Source: JBHEKP01 sp041859375
GTDB lineage: Bacteria; Hydrogenedentota; Hydrogenedentia; Hydrogenedentales; CAITNO01
Length of the DNA: 59,770 bases
Direction of reading: 5' to 3'
Assembly: GCA_041859375.1 (NCBI GenBank)
Contig: JBHEKP010000286.1
Location: 1 to 59,770 of the forward strand
In this document: positions 34,211 through 43,537 of the stretch, in pieces
How positions within the stretch are numbered: position 1 is the first letter of the stretch
Layout: each line of letters begins with the position of its first letter
Notes under the pieces: generated by a model
The model's input: the letters and a program-made list of their open reading frames with translations, nothing else
Databases searched by the model: none
What the model was told of the DNA's origin: nothing
Translations under genes and position numbers: made by a program

Positions 34211-37200
34211 GTGAATCAAGACAAGACGCCCGCAAAACCAAGGAAGGGTTGTTTCATGAAAAGACTGACAGCGTTTGGGCTGGCTTTTTTCGTATGCCTG
34301 GGTGTTTCGGCATTCGCCGACCCGGGATCGGATGAGATCGAAATGGGCCGCACAGTCAAATCGCTTGGGCCCGGAGCGGCGGGGTCGTACCTGCTTGAAG
34401 TCTCCGTCACCCTTACCGCCGGGGCGAACATACCCGGGGCGCTGACTGCGCTCGCGGTTCAGGAGGAAATTCCGGCCGGCGCGGCTTTTGATTCGGTTTC
34501 GGCGGACCCGCCCCCGTCGGGTGATGTTCAAATTACGGGTAACACCCTTGATTTCGTGTGGGTAACCCTTCCAGACCTGACGCAGCCTTTCACCTTTTCC
34601 TATGTCCTTGTCGTGACGTCTTTGCAGCAGTCAGACATGATTTCCGGCAGGGTGATTTACAGGACGGATGGCGGCTCACTTGAGTCGGCCACCGTGGAGA
34701 CCCCGGCCAATGCCATCCCCTGCCTTGTGATGACGCGGAATGTGGCGGCGGGTGGATATGTCGCCGGACAGGAGGTTGTTGTTGAGGTGACCGTTGAGAG
34801 TTTCTGCGGTGAGGCGGTGACCGCCCTTGCCGTGGAAGAGCAGCCCCCCGTCGGATGGACCTTTGTTTCCGCCTCCGGTTTGGGTGATCCGGGCGGTGTG
34901 ATAGCCCCTGCTCCCGGCGACCCGGCCCCGCTTCAGTTTATCTGGTTCTCTCCGATTCCCGCTTTTCCCTACACCTTTACCTACACTCTCGCCGTTCCCG
35001 CAGGCTTCACCGGTGATGCGGACATCCTCGGGCAGGCGGTGGGCCGCCTGAGCGGTCCGGAACTCAGGACGAATGTCGTTGGAACAACGCTGGTTTCGCT
35101 GGACGGAACCCCGCCCGAGATTACCCTTATTGGCGCCGACCCCCAGACGGTTGAATGCGGCCAGGCATATGTCGAATCCGGTGCGATCGCCCTGGACAAT
35201 GTGGACGGCAGTGTCACCGTGGACATTGACAGCACCGCGGTGAACACAGCCGTCCTGGGTTCCTACACGGTCAACTATTCCGCGACCGACGCCTCTGGTA
35301 ACACAGCCAACGAGACACGCACCGTTGATGTGGTGGACACCACCATTCCCGTCATTTCATTGAATGGTTCGGCGGCCGAGTCCGTGGCCTGCGGCGGCAG
35401 TTACACTGATCCCGGTGCCACGGCCGCCGACACCTGCGCGGGAACCCTGACCGTCACCGCCACGGGGAGCGTCAACACGGCGGTTCCCGGTGTCTACACG
35501 CTTTCCTACAACGTTTCCGATCCGTCGGGCAACGCGGCGGTTGAGGTGACTCGTGCCGTCACCGTGACCGACACGGTCATTCCGATTGTTTCGCTGAACG
35601 GTTCCCCCACCGAGACAGTCGCCTGTGGCGCATCCTACACGGACCCCGGCGCCACGGCGGTTGACGCCTGCGCCGGTTCGCTCACCGTGGTGACCACGGG
35701 GACTGTGAACACCACGGCTCCCGGTGAGTACACGCTTCGGTACAACGCCTCCGATCCCTCGGGTAATGCGGCGGTTGAGCGCACCCGCACAGTCACGGTT
35801 GTTGACAACACCGTTCCGGTGATCACGCTGAACGGCGCACCCGCCATCAGTGTCCAGTGCGGCGGCGTGTATTCTGATGCGGGTGCGACAGCGTCCGACT
35901 CCTGCGCGGGAACGCTTTCGGTCGTGGTGACCGGTTCCGTGAACGCTGCGGTCCCCGGAACGTACACGCTTCGTTACAATGTTTCGGATCCGTCGGGCAA
36001 CGCGGCGGTTGAGCGTACCCGCACTGTCACTGTGATCGACACCACCGTGCCGGTGATTACATTGAACGGTTCCGCCTCACTGACCGTTCCCTGCGGGGGA
36101 AGCTATTCCGACGCCGGGGCGGCTGTGTCCGACAATTGCGCGGGAACGCTTTCCGCCACGACGACCGGCACGGTGAACACCGCCGTTCCGGGCGTGTACA
36201 CCCTTCGCTACAACGCCTCCGACCCGTCGGGCAACGCTGCGGTTGAGGTGACGCGCACGGTCACGGTGACGGACACGGTGATTCCGGTGATCACGCTGAA
36301 CGGATCACCCTCCCTGACGATCCCCTGCAACAGCTCCTACACGGACGCCGGCGCGACCGCCTTTGACGCCTGTGCGGGTTCGTTGACGGTGGCGACTGCC
36401 GGAGCGGTGAACACTGCTGTTCCGGGCGTGTACACCCTGCGCTACAACGCCTCCGACCCGTCGGGCAACGCTGCGGTTGAGGTGACGCGCACGGTCACGG
36501 TGACGGACACAGTGATTCCGGTGATCACGCTGAACGGTTCCGGCATGATTGACGTCGAATGCGGCGGTGTTTACACAGAGCAGGGCGCTTCGGCGCTTGA
36601 CGCCTGCGCGGGCTCACTTTCTGTCCTGGTTTCGGGGACGGTTGACACGGCACAGCCGGGCACCTACACGGTGGCTTACAATGCCGTTGATCCCTCAGGA
36701 AACCAGGCGGTCGAAGTCACGAGGACGGTGGTTGTTTCAGACACGACAGATCCGGTCATCACCCTTCTGGGCGACAACCCCCTCACGCTTGACTGCGCCG
36801 ATCAGTACACCGACCCCGGCGCGGGTGCTTTGGACGCCTGCGGCGGTGTCGTGGACGTTGTCACTGACGCGTCCAATGTTGACGTCACCTCATCCGGTTC
36901 CTATTTGGTCACCTTCACCGCCACTGACGACAGTGGCAACACCGCGACAGCTTCGCGAACGGTTTATGTGACCGGTCCCTCCTGCGCCGAAGGCGAAGGT
37001 GAAGGAGAGGGTGAAGGCGAAGGTGAAGGTGAGGGAGAGGGTGAAGGTGAGGGAGAGGGCGAAGGTGAGGGTGAAGGCGAAGGCGAAGGCGAAGGCGAGC
37101 CGGGATTCTGTGATTTGACCGGGTTGGAAATCCTTAGACCGGTTGGGGATGTGTTTGTGCCCTTCAGCCAGGGGGCCGCAACAACCACGATCCTCTCCCA

Positions 37201-38560
37201 GACAAACCATGGGGACAGCACGAACTGCGTGTTTGGCTCCGTCAAGGTTGAGTACTACATCAACACGCTGTTTGTCGGTGAGAGCGTTGACAGGCAGAAC
37301 AACTTCCCGTTGGCGGTCACGCTGACGCCGGGCCAGTACCGCCTTGTGGCTGTTGCGGTTGTGCCCGAGACCGGACAGGCTGCCAACGCCGAGACGGTGT
37401 TCAACGTGGCGAACATCCAGGTGGGTCCGAACGGTTATCCCTACAGGCCCTTTGAGGCGCTGCGGCCCGAGGCGTCGATATTTGAAAACACGGTTTTCAA
37501 CTCGATGTACCGGCGCAGCATAGCCATAACTTCCGCGCTCTGCCCCGAGGACGGCGGAATGGACGGCGACATTGTGCTCTCCTCCTCCTTCAACGGCGAC
37601 ACGACGCAGACGCTCACCGTCAGCGTGCCCAGGGCGCTTGTGCCCTGCGGCATGGAGATGCTTGTCGTTCTGACCATGTCCGACTCCCTGCAGGAGCTTG
37701 TCGGCCCCGAACTGTTCGGCCCCGACGGACTTCCCCTTGTGCCGCCGCCCCCGGGTGTTTTCATCGCCGGAGGGTTGTACTTTGACATCTCAATCCTGCT
37801 GGCGGACATCGCGGACATAGACGACAACGAGGGCGGGGTGGCCTATTCGGAAATCAGCAACGATCTGATTGCGGAGCATCCGATCACGCTGACCCTTTCC
37901 GGCCTAAACTTCATGCCCGGCCGCGTGCCCGTGTTCCTCTCCCACCCCACCGGTTTTGCCGCAAACGACACTGCGGACATGAACCTCTTTGGTGAGCTGG
38001 GCGGATGGTCGGTCGAGGACCTTGGACCCTTTGAGGTCGTTGGCGCGAACACCCTCCGCACCACCGTGCGCTCCCTCTCCATCTTCGCCCCGGTGGAGCA
38101 GAAGATGAGCCTCAAACTGAGCCCGAACGTCAAATACGGCGTTATTTTCGGCCGCGCGCGGCTTGGGGACACGATTGAGCAGTATTTCACAATGACGAAC
38201 ACCGGCGTGATGACCGTTGAGGGAAATGCGGCGGTGGCCGACAATGAGAATGTGTTCACCCTTGTCGGGGACACGGCCTTCCGCCTTGCCCCCGGGCAGA
38301 CCAAGCAGTTCCTCATCTGCTTCAAGCCGAAGGCGGTGAGGGATTACATGGGCGAGCTTCGCATCGCCGGCGATCCGGTCGGCGACCTGAGCCTGATCAT
38401 CCGCGGGACCGGAACCAAGCCCGCCAAGCGCGCGGCGTTCCTTGGATGCGCCCCCGGCGCGGATGAGGGCGCCGGATTTGGCGGGGACATGCTGGTGCTG
38501 CTGCTGGCCCTTGCGGCGGTTTGCGGCGGCGCGTATCATGTCAGGCGTCCTGAGGCATGA
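34211..38560 (+). CDS. giant exported surface protein with eight Ig-like (DUF5011-type) repeats, Glu-Gly linker and CTERM-like anchor
   Basis: 1449 aa from GTG 34211 (AGGAG 7 nt upstream); ATG 34256 (MKRLTAFGLAFFVCL) is an alternative that keeps the same signal peptide. Two DUF11-like beta domains (to about 300) are followed by eight 78-residue Ig-like repeats of the bacterial surface type (IPVITLNGS, YTDPGATA, DPSGNAAVE; each with one or two Cys), a 37-residue alternating Glu/Gly linker, an unnamed domain, and an ASH/choice-of-anchor-D-like domain (QYFTMTNTGVMTV; LAPGQTKQFLICFKP). The tail GCAPGADEGAG, a hydrophobic helix and HVRRPEA look like a CTERM-type sorting signal. Likely an extended adhesin or cell-surface stalk. 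Confidence 0.85.
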   Translation: MNQDKTPAKPRKGCFMKRLTAFGLAFFVCLGVSAFADPGSDEIEMGRTVKSLGPGAAGSYLLEVSVTLTAGANIPGALTALAVQEEIPAGAAFDSVSADPPPSGDVQITGNTLDFVWVTLPDLTQPFTFSYVLVVTSLQQSDMISGRVIYRTDGGSLESATVETPANAIPCLVMTRNVAAGGYVAGQEVVVEVTVESFCGEAVTALAVEEQPPVGWTFVSASGLGDPGGVIAPAPGDPAPLQFIWFSPIPAFPYTFTYTLAVPAGFTGDADILGQAVGRLSGPELRTNVVGTTLVSLDGTPPEITLIGADPQTVECGQAYVESGAIALDNVDGSVTVDIDSTAVNTAVLGSYTVNYSATDASGNTANETRTVDVVDTTIPVISLNGSAAESVACGGSYTDPGATAADTCAGTLTVTATGSVNTAVPGVYTLSYNVSDPSGNAAVEVTRAVTVTDTVIPIVSLNGSPTETVACGASYTDPGATAVDACAGSLTVVTTGTVNTTAPGEYTLRYNASDPSGNAAVERTRTVTVVDNTVPVITLNGAPAISVQCGGVYSDAGATASDSCAGTLSVVVTGSVNAAVPGTYTLRYNVSDPSGNAAVERTRTVTVIDTTVPVITLNGSASLTVPCGGSYSDAGAAVSDNCAGTLSATTTGTVNTAVPGVYTLRYNASDPSGNAAVEVTRTVTVTDTVIPVITLNGSPSLTIPCNSSYTDAGATAFDACAGSLTVATAGAVNTAVPGVYTLRYNASDPSGNAAVEVTRTVTVTDTVIPVITLNGSGMIDVECGGVYTEQGASALDACAGSLSVLVSGTVDTAQPGTYTVAYNAVDPSGNQAVEVTRTVVVSDTTDPVITLLGDNPLTLDCADQYTDPGAGALDACGGVVDVVTDASNVDVTSSGSYLVTFTATDDSGNTATASRTVYVTGPSCAEGEGEGEGEGEGEGEGEGEGEGEGEGEGEGEGEGEGEPGFCDLTGLEILRPVGDVFVPFSQGAATTTILSQTNHGDSTNCVFGSVKVEYYINTLFVGESVDRQNNFPLAVTLTPGQYRLVAVAVVPETGQAANAETVFNVANIQVGPNGYPYRPFEALRPEASIFENTVFNSMYRRSIAITSALCPEDGGMDGDIVLSSSFNGDTTQTLTVSVPRALVPCGMEMLVVLTMSDSLQELVGPELFGPDGLPLVPPPPGVFIAGGLYFDISILLADIADIDDNEGGVAYSEISNDLIAEHPITLTLSGLNFMPGRVPVFLSHPTGFAANDTADMNLFGELGGWSVEDLGPFEVVGANTLRTTVRSLSIFAPVEQKMSLKLSPNVKYGVIFGRARLGDTIEQYFTMTNTGVMTVEGNAAVADNENVFTLVGDTAFRLAPGQTKQFLICFKPKAVRDYMGELRIAGDPVGDLSLIIRGTGTKPAKRAAFLGCAPGADEGAGFGGDMLVLLLALAAVCGGAYHVRRPEA
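35108..36976 (+). repeat. eight tandem Ig-domain repeats, period about 234 bp
   Basis: Eight protein repeats of 78 residues each. Repeats 5 to 7 contain a nearly identical DNA stretch, 36185-36303 against 36419-36537 (offset 234), with only two mismatches that I can see. This indicates a recent duplication or gene conversion. Confidence 0.85.
36989..37099 (+). repeat. Glu-Gly low-complexity linker repeat
   Basis: Alternating GAA/GAG and GGC/GGT/GGA codons, 37 residues of Glu and Gly in strict alternation. Codon choice varies between units, so it is an old or selected repeat rather than a pure hexamer slip. Such linkers are conspicuous in Hydrogenedentota and Lentisphaerae surface proteins. 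Confidence 0.9.
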
Positions 38561-38578
38561 TGTGGTGACTTGAACGGC

Positions 38579-38612
38579 AAAGGCCCCGGGGCATGGCTCC
38601 GGGGCCTTTTTT
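38579..38612 (+). terminator. intrinsic terminator after surface-protein gene
   Basis: AAAGGCCCCGG (38579-38589) pairs with CCGGGGCCTTT (38599-38609), and T residues run to 38612. It rules out a start at 38570 for the next gene. Confidence 0.88.
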
Positions 38613-38632
38613 ATTTGCGGGAGACCCTTTTC

Positions 38633-41122
38633 ATGCGCAAGCACACTGCAATGATCAGTTCCCTGGTGCTGCTGTTTGCGGCGGAATCCTTCGGCCAGCC
38701 CGGAGACGCATGGTCCGCCGCGGCCGCAAACGGGGCGGATGCCCGGATTGCGCTGGAGTTTTGCGGCCGCTACGCGAACGGATGGCTCTCCCATGCCGCA
38801 CCGGAGACGGGGCTTCTTCCAAGACGCCTCAACGGGGACCATGTCTGGAACGCGCGCGACTGCGCCGCGGACAACCTGCCCTTCCTGGCAATTTACGCGC
38901 ATCTTTTTGGAAACAGGGGCATGACTGCCGCGGTGGCGGAAATCATGAAAACGGAACGGCGTGTTTGCCCGAGGCTGGGCAGCCTGCCGGACACGGTGGA
39001 CATTCATGCGGGCGGGTTCATTCAGGAGCGGGTAGACAGGGAAGAATTGATCTTTGGCGCTTCTGAGTACGCCAAGGACGGGCTCATGCCCATGACGGAA
39101 ATGCTTGGGAAAGGCCCCTGGCTGGACCGCATGGAGGAAATGATGCGGGACATCTGGGCGGAGGCGTCCGCCTCCGGCCCCCCCTCCCCCGTGGATGAGG
39201 TGAACGGCAACCTCATGCAGGTCATGTCGCGCTTGTACTGGTTGCGGCGTAATCCGGAGTTCAAACACAAAATCTACCGGATCGCGGATTATTACCTTCT
39301 TGAAAACCCGCTCCTCTCACGGGAAAAAGTGCCGCTGCGGGATCACGGATGCGAGGTGCTGGGCGGCCTCTCGGAGGCCTATCTGGTCGCGGCGGCGGAG
39401 GATGCGGAAAAGCACGGCGCTTACCGCGCGCCGATGCATGCGCTCATGGATTCCGTCATCGGCGCAGCCGCGTTTGAGGATGGCATGCTCCCCAACGCGT
39501 ACAACCCGCGCACAGGGGAGCGTGTCAATCCCGCCTTTTCCGACAGTTGGGGCTATGTGTATGACGCCGTCTGCACGGTGGGCATGGCTGACGGGCACGC
39601 GCCTTATCTTGATGCGGCGCGCAGGGCGGTGGAAAACATCCACAGGCACCTTGGCACGGATTGGGAAAAAGGATCCGCGGACGGGTATGCGGACTCTGTC
39701 GAGGGCGCCCTCAACTTGATGAACCGGTTTCCGGATGCGGCGGCTGCGGAATGGGTGGATCAGTCCGTGCGTCACATCCTTTCCAAACAGGGAGAGGACG
39801 GCATCATAGAGGGGTGGTATGGCGACGGGAATTCCGCGCGCACAATGATGATGTATGCCCTGTGGAAGACACGGGGGGCGCGGGTGACACCCTGGAGGGA
39901 GGATTTGGCTCTCGGGGCCGCACATGACGGCGCGGAAAGGCTTTGCATAATCCTTTCGGCAAAATGGGACTGGGAGGGTACCCTTTGCCTTGACTCCCGG
40001 AGGCATCTGGAGAATTTCGGGCTGCCCATGGACTATCCCCGGATTAACCAGTTTCCCGAATGGGTGGCCGTGGTTCCGGGGGAAAAGTACAGGCTCACGG
40101 TCAACGGGGAGGCGGAAAAGGAGCTTGACGGCGGCGAACTGCGCGCTTTTCCCTTGTCAGTGTTGGCGGGGGAAACCCTCCGAATCACCCTCTCCCCCAT
40201 CCCCGCGCCCGCCAAAGGTGCGGCCCATAACGAGGATAATTGGCGCAGGCTGAAGCTGCCCCCGCAGTCCACGCCTGAAGGACTGGAATCCTGGCAAAAC
40301 ACGCTGCGCGGGGAACTCGCGGGCGTTTTAAAACTGGGGGACTTGCCCGCCTCCAAACCGTCCGCCGTTTCACTGTCCAAATCCAGGAAGAATGGATTCA
40401 CAGTTGAGGAGGTTGTTTTGCAGGGCGGACGGCGGGAAGGGGTGCGCCTGCTCAAAGCCGCTGTTGAAGCCAACGCAACGACACCCCTTCCGGCGGTGAT
40501 CTGCATACCGGGGCATGGCGGCGCGCCGGAGGATCTGTTCAAACCGGAGGGTATCTACAAAAACATGGCGGGGGAGCTGGCAAAAAGCGGTTATGTGGTC
40601 CTTGCCGCCTCGGTGGGCTACCATGAGCCCAAAGGCCCATCCGGCACACTGATGGGCGGCCGCATCTCCGACTTGATGACGGTGGTGGACTATGCCGCCG
40701 GACTGGCTGGGGTGGATCCCGCGCGCATCGGATGCGCGGGCCTTTCGCTCGGCGGGGAAATGGCCATGTGGCTGGGTGCCATGGACACCCGCGTGCGTGC
40801 GGTGCTCAGCGCGGGTTTTCTCACCTCCATGAACCAGATGGAGCGCAACCACTGCATGTGCTGGGAGGTGCCGGGGCTTAGGGAACTGGCGGACTTTCCG
40901 GATATTTACGCGCTGGTCGCGCCGCGTCCGCTTATGTGCCAGATTGGGCTGAAAGAACCCCTGGACCAGTTCAATCCCACCACGGCGCGCCATGCTTTTG
41001 ACACGGTGCGGAGTGCTTATGCCATCATGTCCGTCCCCGGCATGGCTGAACTGGACCTTCACGGCGGGGCGCACGAAATTGATTTGGACGGACTTTTGCG
41101 TTTTTTTGGCGGAAGACTCTGA
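38633..41122 (+). CDS. exported fusion: six-hairpin glycosidase-like domain plus alpha/beta-hydrolase esterase
   Basis: 829 aa from ATG 38633 (GGGAG upstream). The N-terminus has a signal-like stretch MRKHTAMISSLVLLFAAESFG. The first ~400 residues look like an alpha/alpha six-hairpin barrel (ARDCAADNLPFLAIYAHLFG; AFSDSWGYVYDAVCT; AAEWVDQSVRHIL), then a beta-rich bridge. The C-terminal ~270 residues are a dienelactone-hydrolase/acetyl-xylan-esterase-type fold: PAVICIPGHGG, nucleophile elbow GLSLGG (Ser705), ALVAPRPLM, and a C-terminal His in LHGGAHEID. A two-activity polysaccharide enzyme is likely (debranching plus deacylation), but the substrate cannot be read. Confidence 0.7.
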   Translation: MRKHTAMISSLVLLFAAESFGQPGDAWSAAAANGADARIALEFCGRYANGWLSHAAPETGLLPRRLNGDHVWNARDCAADNLPFLAIYAHLFGNRGMTAAVAEIMKTERRVCPRLGSLPDTVDIHAGGFIQERVDREELIFGASEYAKDGLMPMTEMLGKGPWLDRMEEMMRDIWAEASASGPPSPVDEVNGNLMQVMSRLYWLRRNPEFKHKIYRIADYYLLENPLLSREKVPLRDHGCEVLGGLSEAYLVAAAEDAEKHGAYRAPMHALMDSVIGAAAFEDGMLPNAYNPRTGERVNPAFSDSWGYVYDAVCTVGMADGHAPYLDAARRAVENIHRHLGTDWEKGSADGYADSVEGALNLMNRFPDAAAAEWVDQSVRHILSKQGEDGIIEGWYGDGNSARTMMMYALWKTRGARVTPWREDLALGAAHDGAERLCIILSAKWDWEGTLCLDSRRHLENFGLPMDYPRINQFPEWVAVVPGEKYRLTVNGEAEKELDGGELRAFPLSVLAGETLRITLSPIPAPAKGAAHNEDNWRRLKLPPQSTPEGLESWQNTLRGELAGVLKLGDLPASKPSAVSLSKSRKNGFTVEEVVLQGGRREGVRLLKAAVEANATTPLPAVICIPGHGGAPEDLFKPEGIYKNMAGELAKSGYVVLAASVGYHEPKGPSGTLMGGRISDLMTVVDYAAGLAGVDPARIGCAGLSLGGEMAMWLGAMDTRVRAVLSAGFLTSMNQMERNHCMCWEVPGLRELADFPDIYALVAPRPLMCQIGLKEPLDQFNPTTARHAFDTVRSAYAIMSVPGMAELDLHGGAHEIDLDGLLRFFGGRL

Positions 41123-41137
41123 AACGGAGAAATGGAC

Positions 41138-42088
41138 ATGGGCGGCTGTGTGATTGGTGTGGAAATTGGCGGAACGAAACTCCAGGCGGCCCTGGGCGAC
41201 GGTCTGGGGGCGATTCACCGCCTGGAAAGGTCTTCCGTGAACCGCGGCAAGGGGGCTCCCGGAATACTTGAATGGATGGCTGCTGCCGTTGGCGCATTAA
41301 TCAACGGCGCATCTTCACGGCCTGTTTCCGCCGGAATAGGCTTTGGTGGCCCTGTTGACAGCGCCACGGGCCGGGTGTTGGTGTCCCACCAGATTCAGGG
41401 ATGGGAGGGCATAGAACTTCGCACATGGTTCGAGCAGCGTTTTGGAATGCCCGTTGTGGTGGAAAACGACGCCAATGCCGCAGGCTGGGCCGAGTACAAG
41501 CTGGGCGCGGGAAAAGGAACGAAAAACTTTGTCTACATGAACATGGGCAGCGGCATAGGCGGGGCGTTGATTGTCAACGGGGAACTCTACAACGGTCAGG
41601 GCTATGGCGCGGGAGAAATTGGGCACGTTTGGGTTCCGGATTGGACCGGCAGATCCCAAAATGGCTATGACAAACTCGAAAACCTCTGTTCGGGCTGGTC
41701 CATTGAGCGGCGAATCCGGGAGACGCTCTCCCCCGTTCCGGGCACACCGCTTCATGTGCTATGCCAGGGTAATCCGGCTGAACTTACCTGCGTGATGCTT
41801 GCAGAGGCGGCCAGGATGGGTGACGCACTGGCCTTGGGGGAGATCGGCCAAGTGGCCCGGACAACTGGGCTTGCCATCGCAAACCTGATCACCCTGTTTC
41901 ATCCGGAGAAAATTGCCTTGGGCGGCGGGGTGTCGCTCATGGGGGATGTCCTCATCTCGCCCTTGAAGGAACAGGTGGACAGGCTGTGTTTTGGGCCGTA
42001 TAAGGGCCGTTATGAGCTTGTTCCGTGTGAACTCGAAGAGAATGTGGTAGTAGTTGGGGCCTTACTTTTATCTCAAAAAAACAAATAA
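41138..42088 (+). CDS. ROK-family sugar kinase-like protein lacking the zinc-binding cysteines
   Basis: 316 aa from ATG 41138, which is 8 nt after GGAG; ATG 41132 is too close. The phosphate-binding motif VIGVEIGGTKLQAA, the catalytic region VVVENDANAAGWAEYKLGAG, and GSGIGGALIVNGELYNG are intact, and EIGHVWV keeps the His. The usual CxCGxxGCLE zinc motif is replaced by GRSQNGYDKLEN before LCSGWSIERRI. ROK kinases phosphorylate glucose, N-acetylmannosamine and related sugars. It follows the fusion hydrolase by 15 nt, so the two are co-transcribed. Confidence 0.88.
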   Translation: MGGCVIGVEIGGTKLQAALGDGLGAIHRLERSSVNRGKGAPGILEWMAAAVGALINGASSRPVSAGIGFGGPVDSATGRVLVSHQIQGWEGIELRTWFEQRFGMPVVVENDANAAGWAEYKLGAGKGTKNFVYMNMGSGIGGALIVNGELYNGQGYGAGEIGHVWVPDWTGRSQNGYDKLENLCSGWSIERRIRETLSPVPGTPLHVLCQGNPAELTCVMLAEAARMGDALALGEIGQVARTTGLAIANLITLFHPEKIALGGGVSLMGDVLISPLKEQVDRLCFGPYKGRYELVPCELEENVVVVGALLLSQKNK

Positions 42089-42107
42089 ATAACAACAACC
42101 AACAACA

Positions 42108-42869
42108 TTAACAGCCGCATATCGACTCAAGCCAATGGCTCTCAATGGTGTGCACGTCATTTGTTAATGGCAGGATGTGCTCTTTTTTGATTTTCGAATA
42201 AATGCAAAGGCCGGAATCCAAAGTTTCGAGGGCGAGGCGGGCACCTTCCACATCACCGATATGCCAGACATCCGGTTTTAATTCCATGATACGAAGCACA
42301 TTGGCCGCTATATCCCTGGCCGCTTCAATCATGTGCCGGTCATAGATGGCATGGAGAAGGGCGGAAAAATTTTCACTTAAAGCGTCAAAATAGACCCTGT
42401 CAACAGATGCCAAAACCCTCATCCATTCCTCTTGTGTTTTAGGAAGGGAGTTTTTCCGTGCCATCAGGGCATCGGCGACCGCCTCTTCGGCGGAACGCAG
42501 CGAATCATAAAGGTGAATGGTTCTCTGGCCCGCCTGGATGGCGGCGGGAATTCGGGGGCCCAACCGAAGCAGCAGCATGAGGTTGCCTGATGCCAGGCGC
42601 TTCATTTTTGAGGGTGACCGGAGCATGTCATTCAAATGCCCAAAGGCTTCAATAATGTCGCTTCTGAGGGGGTCGGCGGGATAGATCCGGTTCAGTAAAA
42701 ATTGCGAAAGCTCCCCTGACAACTCCGGACCAAGGGCGGCAAACCCCTGATAATTACGGACATTTTTCCAGTCATACCGCCGTTTAAGCTCCATGCGCAG
42801 GAAACTTGCGGCTTCATTCAATGCGTCATTTTCGGTTTGTCCGGCCATTCTCGGTTCCTTTTCCATCAT
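42108..42869 (-). CDS. helical protein of unknown function
   Basis: About 253 aa from ATG 42869 (GGAG upstream), or 246 aa from ATG 42848, which has AAGGA at ideal spacing. It is predicted almost entirely alpha-helical and amphipathic (LRMELKRRYDW; KRLASGNLMLLLRLGPRIPAA; VLRIMELKPDVWHIGD). No signal peptide, membrane segment or known motif. It diverges from the GNAT gene by about 70 nt and converges with the ROK gene. Not recognised. Confidence 0.65.
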   Translation of the reverse strand: MMEKEPRMAGQTENDALNEAASFLRMELKRRYDWKNVRNYQGFAALGPELSGELSQFLLNRIYPADPLRSDIIEAFGHLNDMLRSPSKMKRLASGNLMLLLRLGPRIPAAIQAGQRTIHLYDSLRSAEEAVADALMARKNSLPKTQEEWMRVLASVDRVYFDALSENFSALLHAIYDRHMIEAARDIAANVLRIMELKPDVWHIGDVEGARLALETLDSGLCIYSKIKKEHILPLTNDVHTIESHWLESICGC

Positions 42870-42937
42870 TTCTCCATGGGAACAATTTTCCACGGTTGAA
42901 TGTTTACAAAACAATAAAATAAAACGGAGATTTGGTA

Positions 42938-43510
42938 ATGGTCAAAGAAATGGAAATCAAGCGGGGTGTTGAGTTTCCCCACACAGTGGTTATCGACGGG
43001 CTTTCCATTACAATCCGTCTGATGACGCAGGAAGACCGGGAAACTCTCATTGAATTCGGGCACCAGTTGAGCGAAGAGGACCGTGTGTTCATGCGCATGG
43101 ACATCACCCGTCCCGAGGCCATTGATGAATGGATGAACAACCTGCTCAGTGAGCGCACCCGCACAGTGGTTGCCGTTACTGAAAAGGACGGCATTGTCGG
43201 CTATGCGAGCCTTCACCAAAACAAGGTGTTGTGGACGAGGCATTTGGGGGAGATCCGGCTGTTTCTCAAGCGTGAACTGCGGCAGATTGGACTCGGGCGC
43301 GTGCTCGCCGAAATAATTCTCGGTTTGGCACGTGACAACGATGTGCAGATTGTCGAGGTCAACATCCCCCGGATCCAGCCGGATTTGCAGAAGATCCTGC
43401 AGACCATGGGTTTCATGCCCGAGGCAATGCTGGCAAACTGGCTTATTGACCCCGACGGAAACACCCATGACATGATTATCATGTCATACCGTTTCAACGA
43501 AAACGTTTGA
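42938..43510 (+). CDS. GNAT-family N-acetyltransferase
   Basis: 190 aa from ATG 42938 (CGGAGA 8 nt upstream). GNAT features in order are IRLMTQEDRETLIEF, VAVTEKDGIVGYASL, GEIRLFLKRELRQIGLGRVLAEIIL (acetyl-CoA pyrophosphate loop in the RQIGLGR region), and IVEVNIPRIQPDLQKILQTMGFM. Substrate unknown. It could modify a protein or a small amine. Convergent with tamB. Confidence 0.85.
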   Translation: MVKEMEIKRGVEFPHTVVIDGLSITIRLMTQEDRETLIEFGHQLSEEDRVFMRMDITRPEAIDEWMNNLLSERTRTVVAVTEKDGIVGYASLHQNKVLWTRHLGEIRLFLKRELRQIGLGRVLAEIILGLARDNDVQIVEVNIPRIQPDLQKILQTMGFMPEAMLANWLIDPDGNTHDMIIMSYRFNENV

Positions 43511-43537
43511 GCAACGGGGCGGCTTCAGTGCCTGCGG

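Noticed and set aside
36964..37245. Ser/Pro-rich minus-strand frame at the Glu-Gly linker
   Set aside because: Reverse translation of the Glu-Gly repeat only.
38570..38632. upstream start for the glycosidase-esterase fusion
   Set aside because: It would translate through a strong terminator hairpin; the signal peptide begins at 38633.
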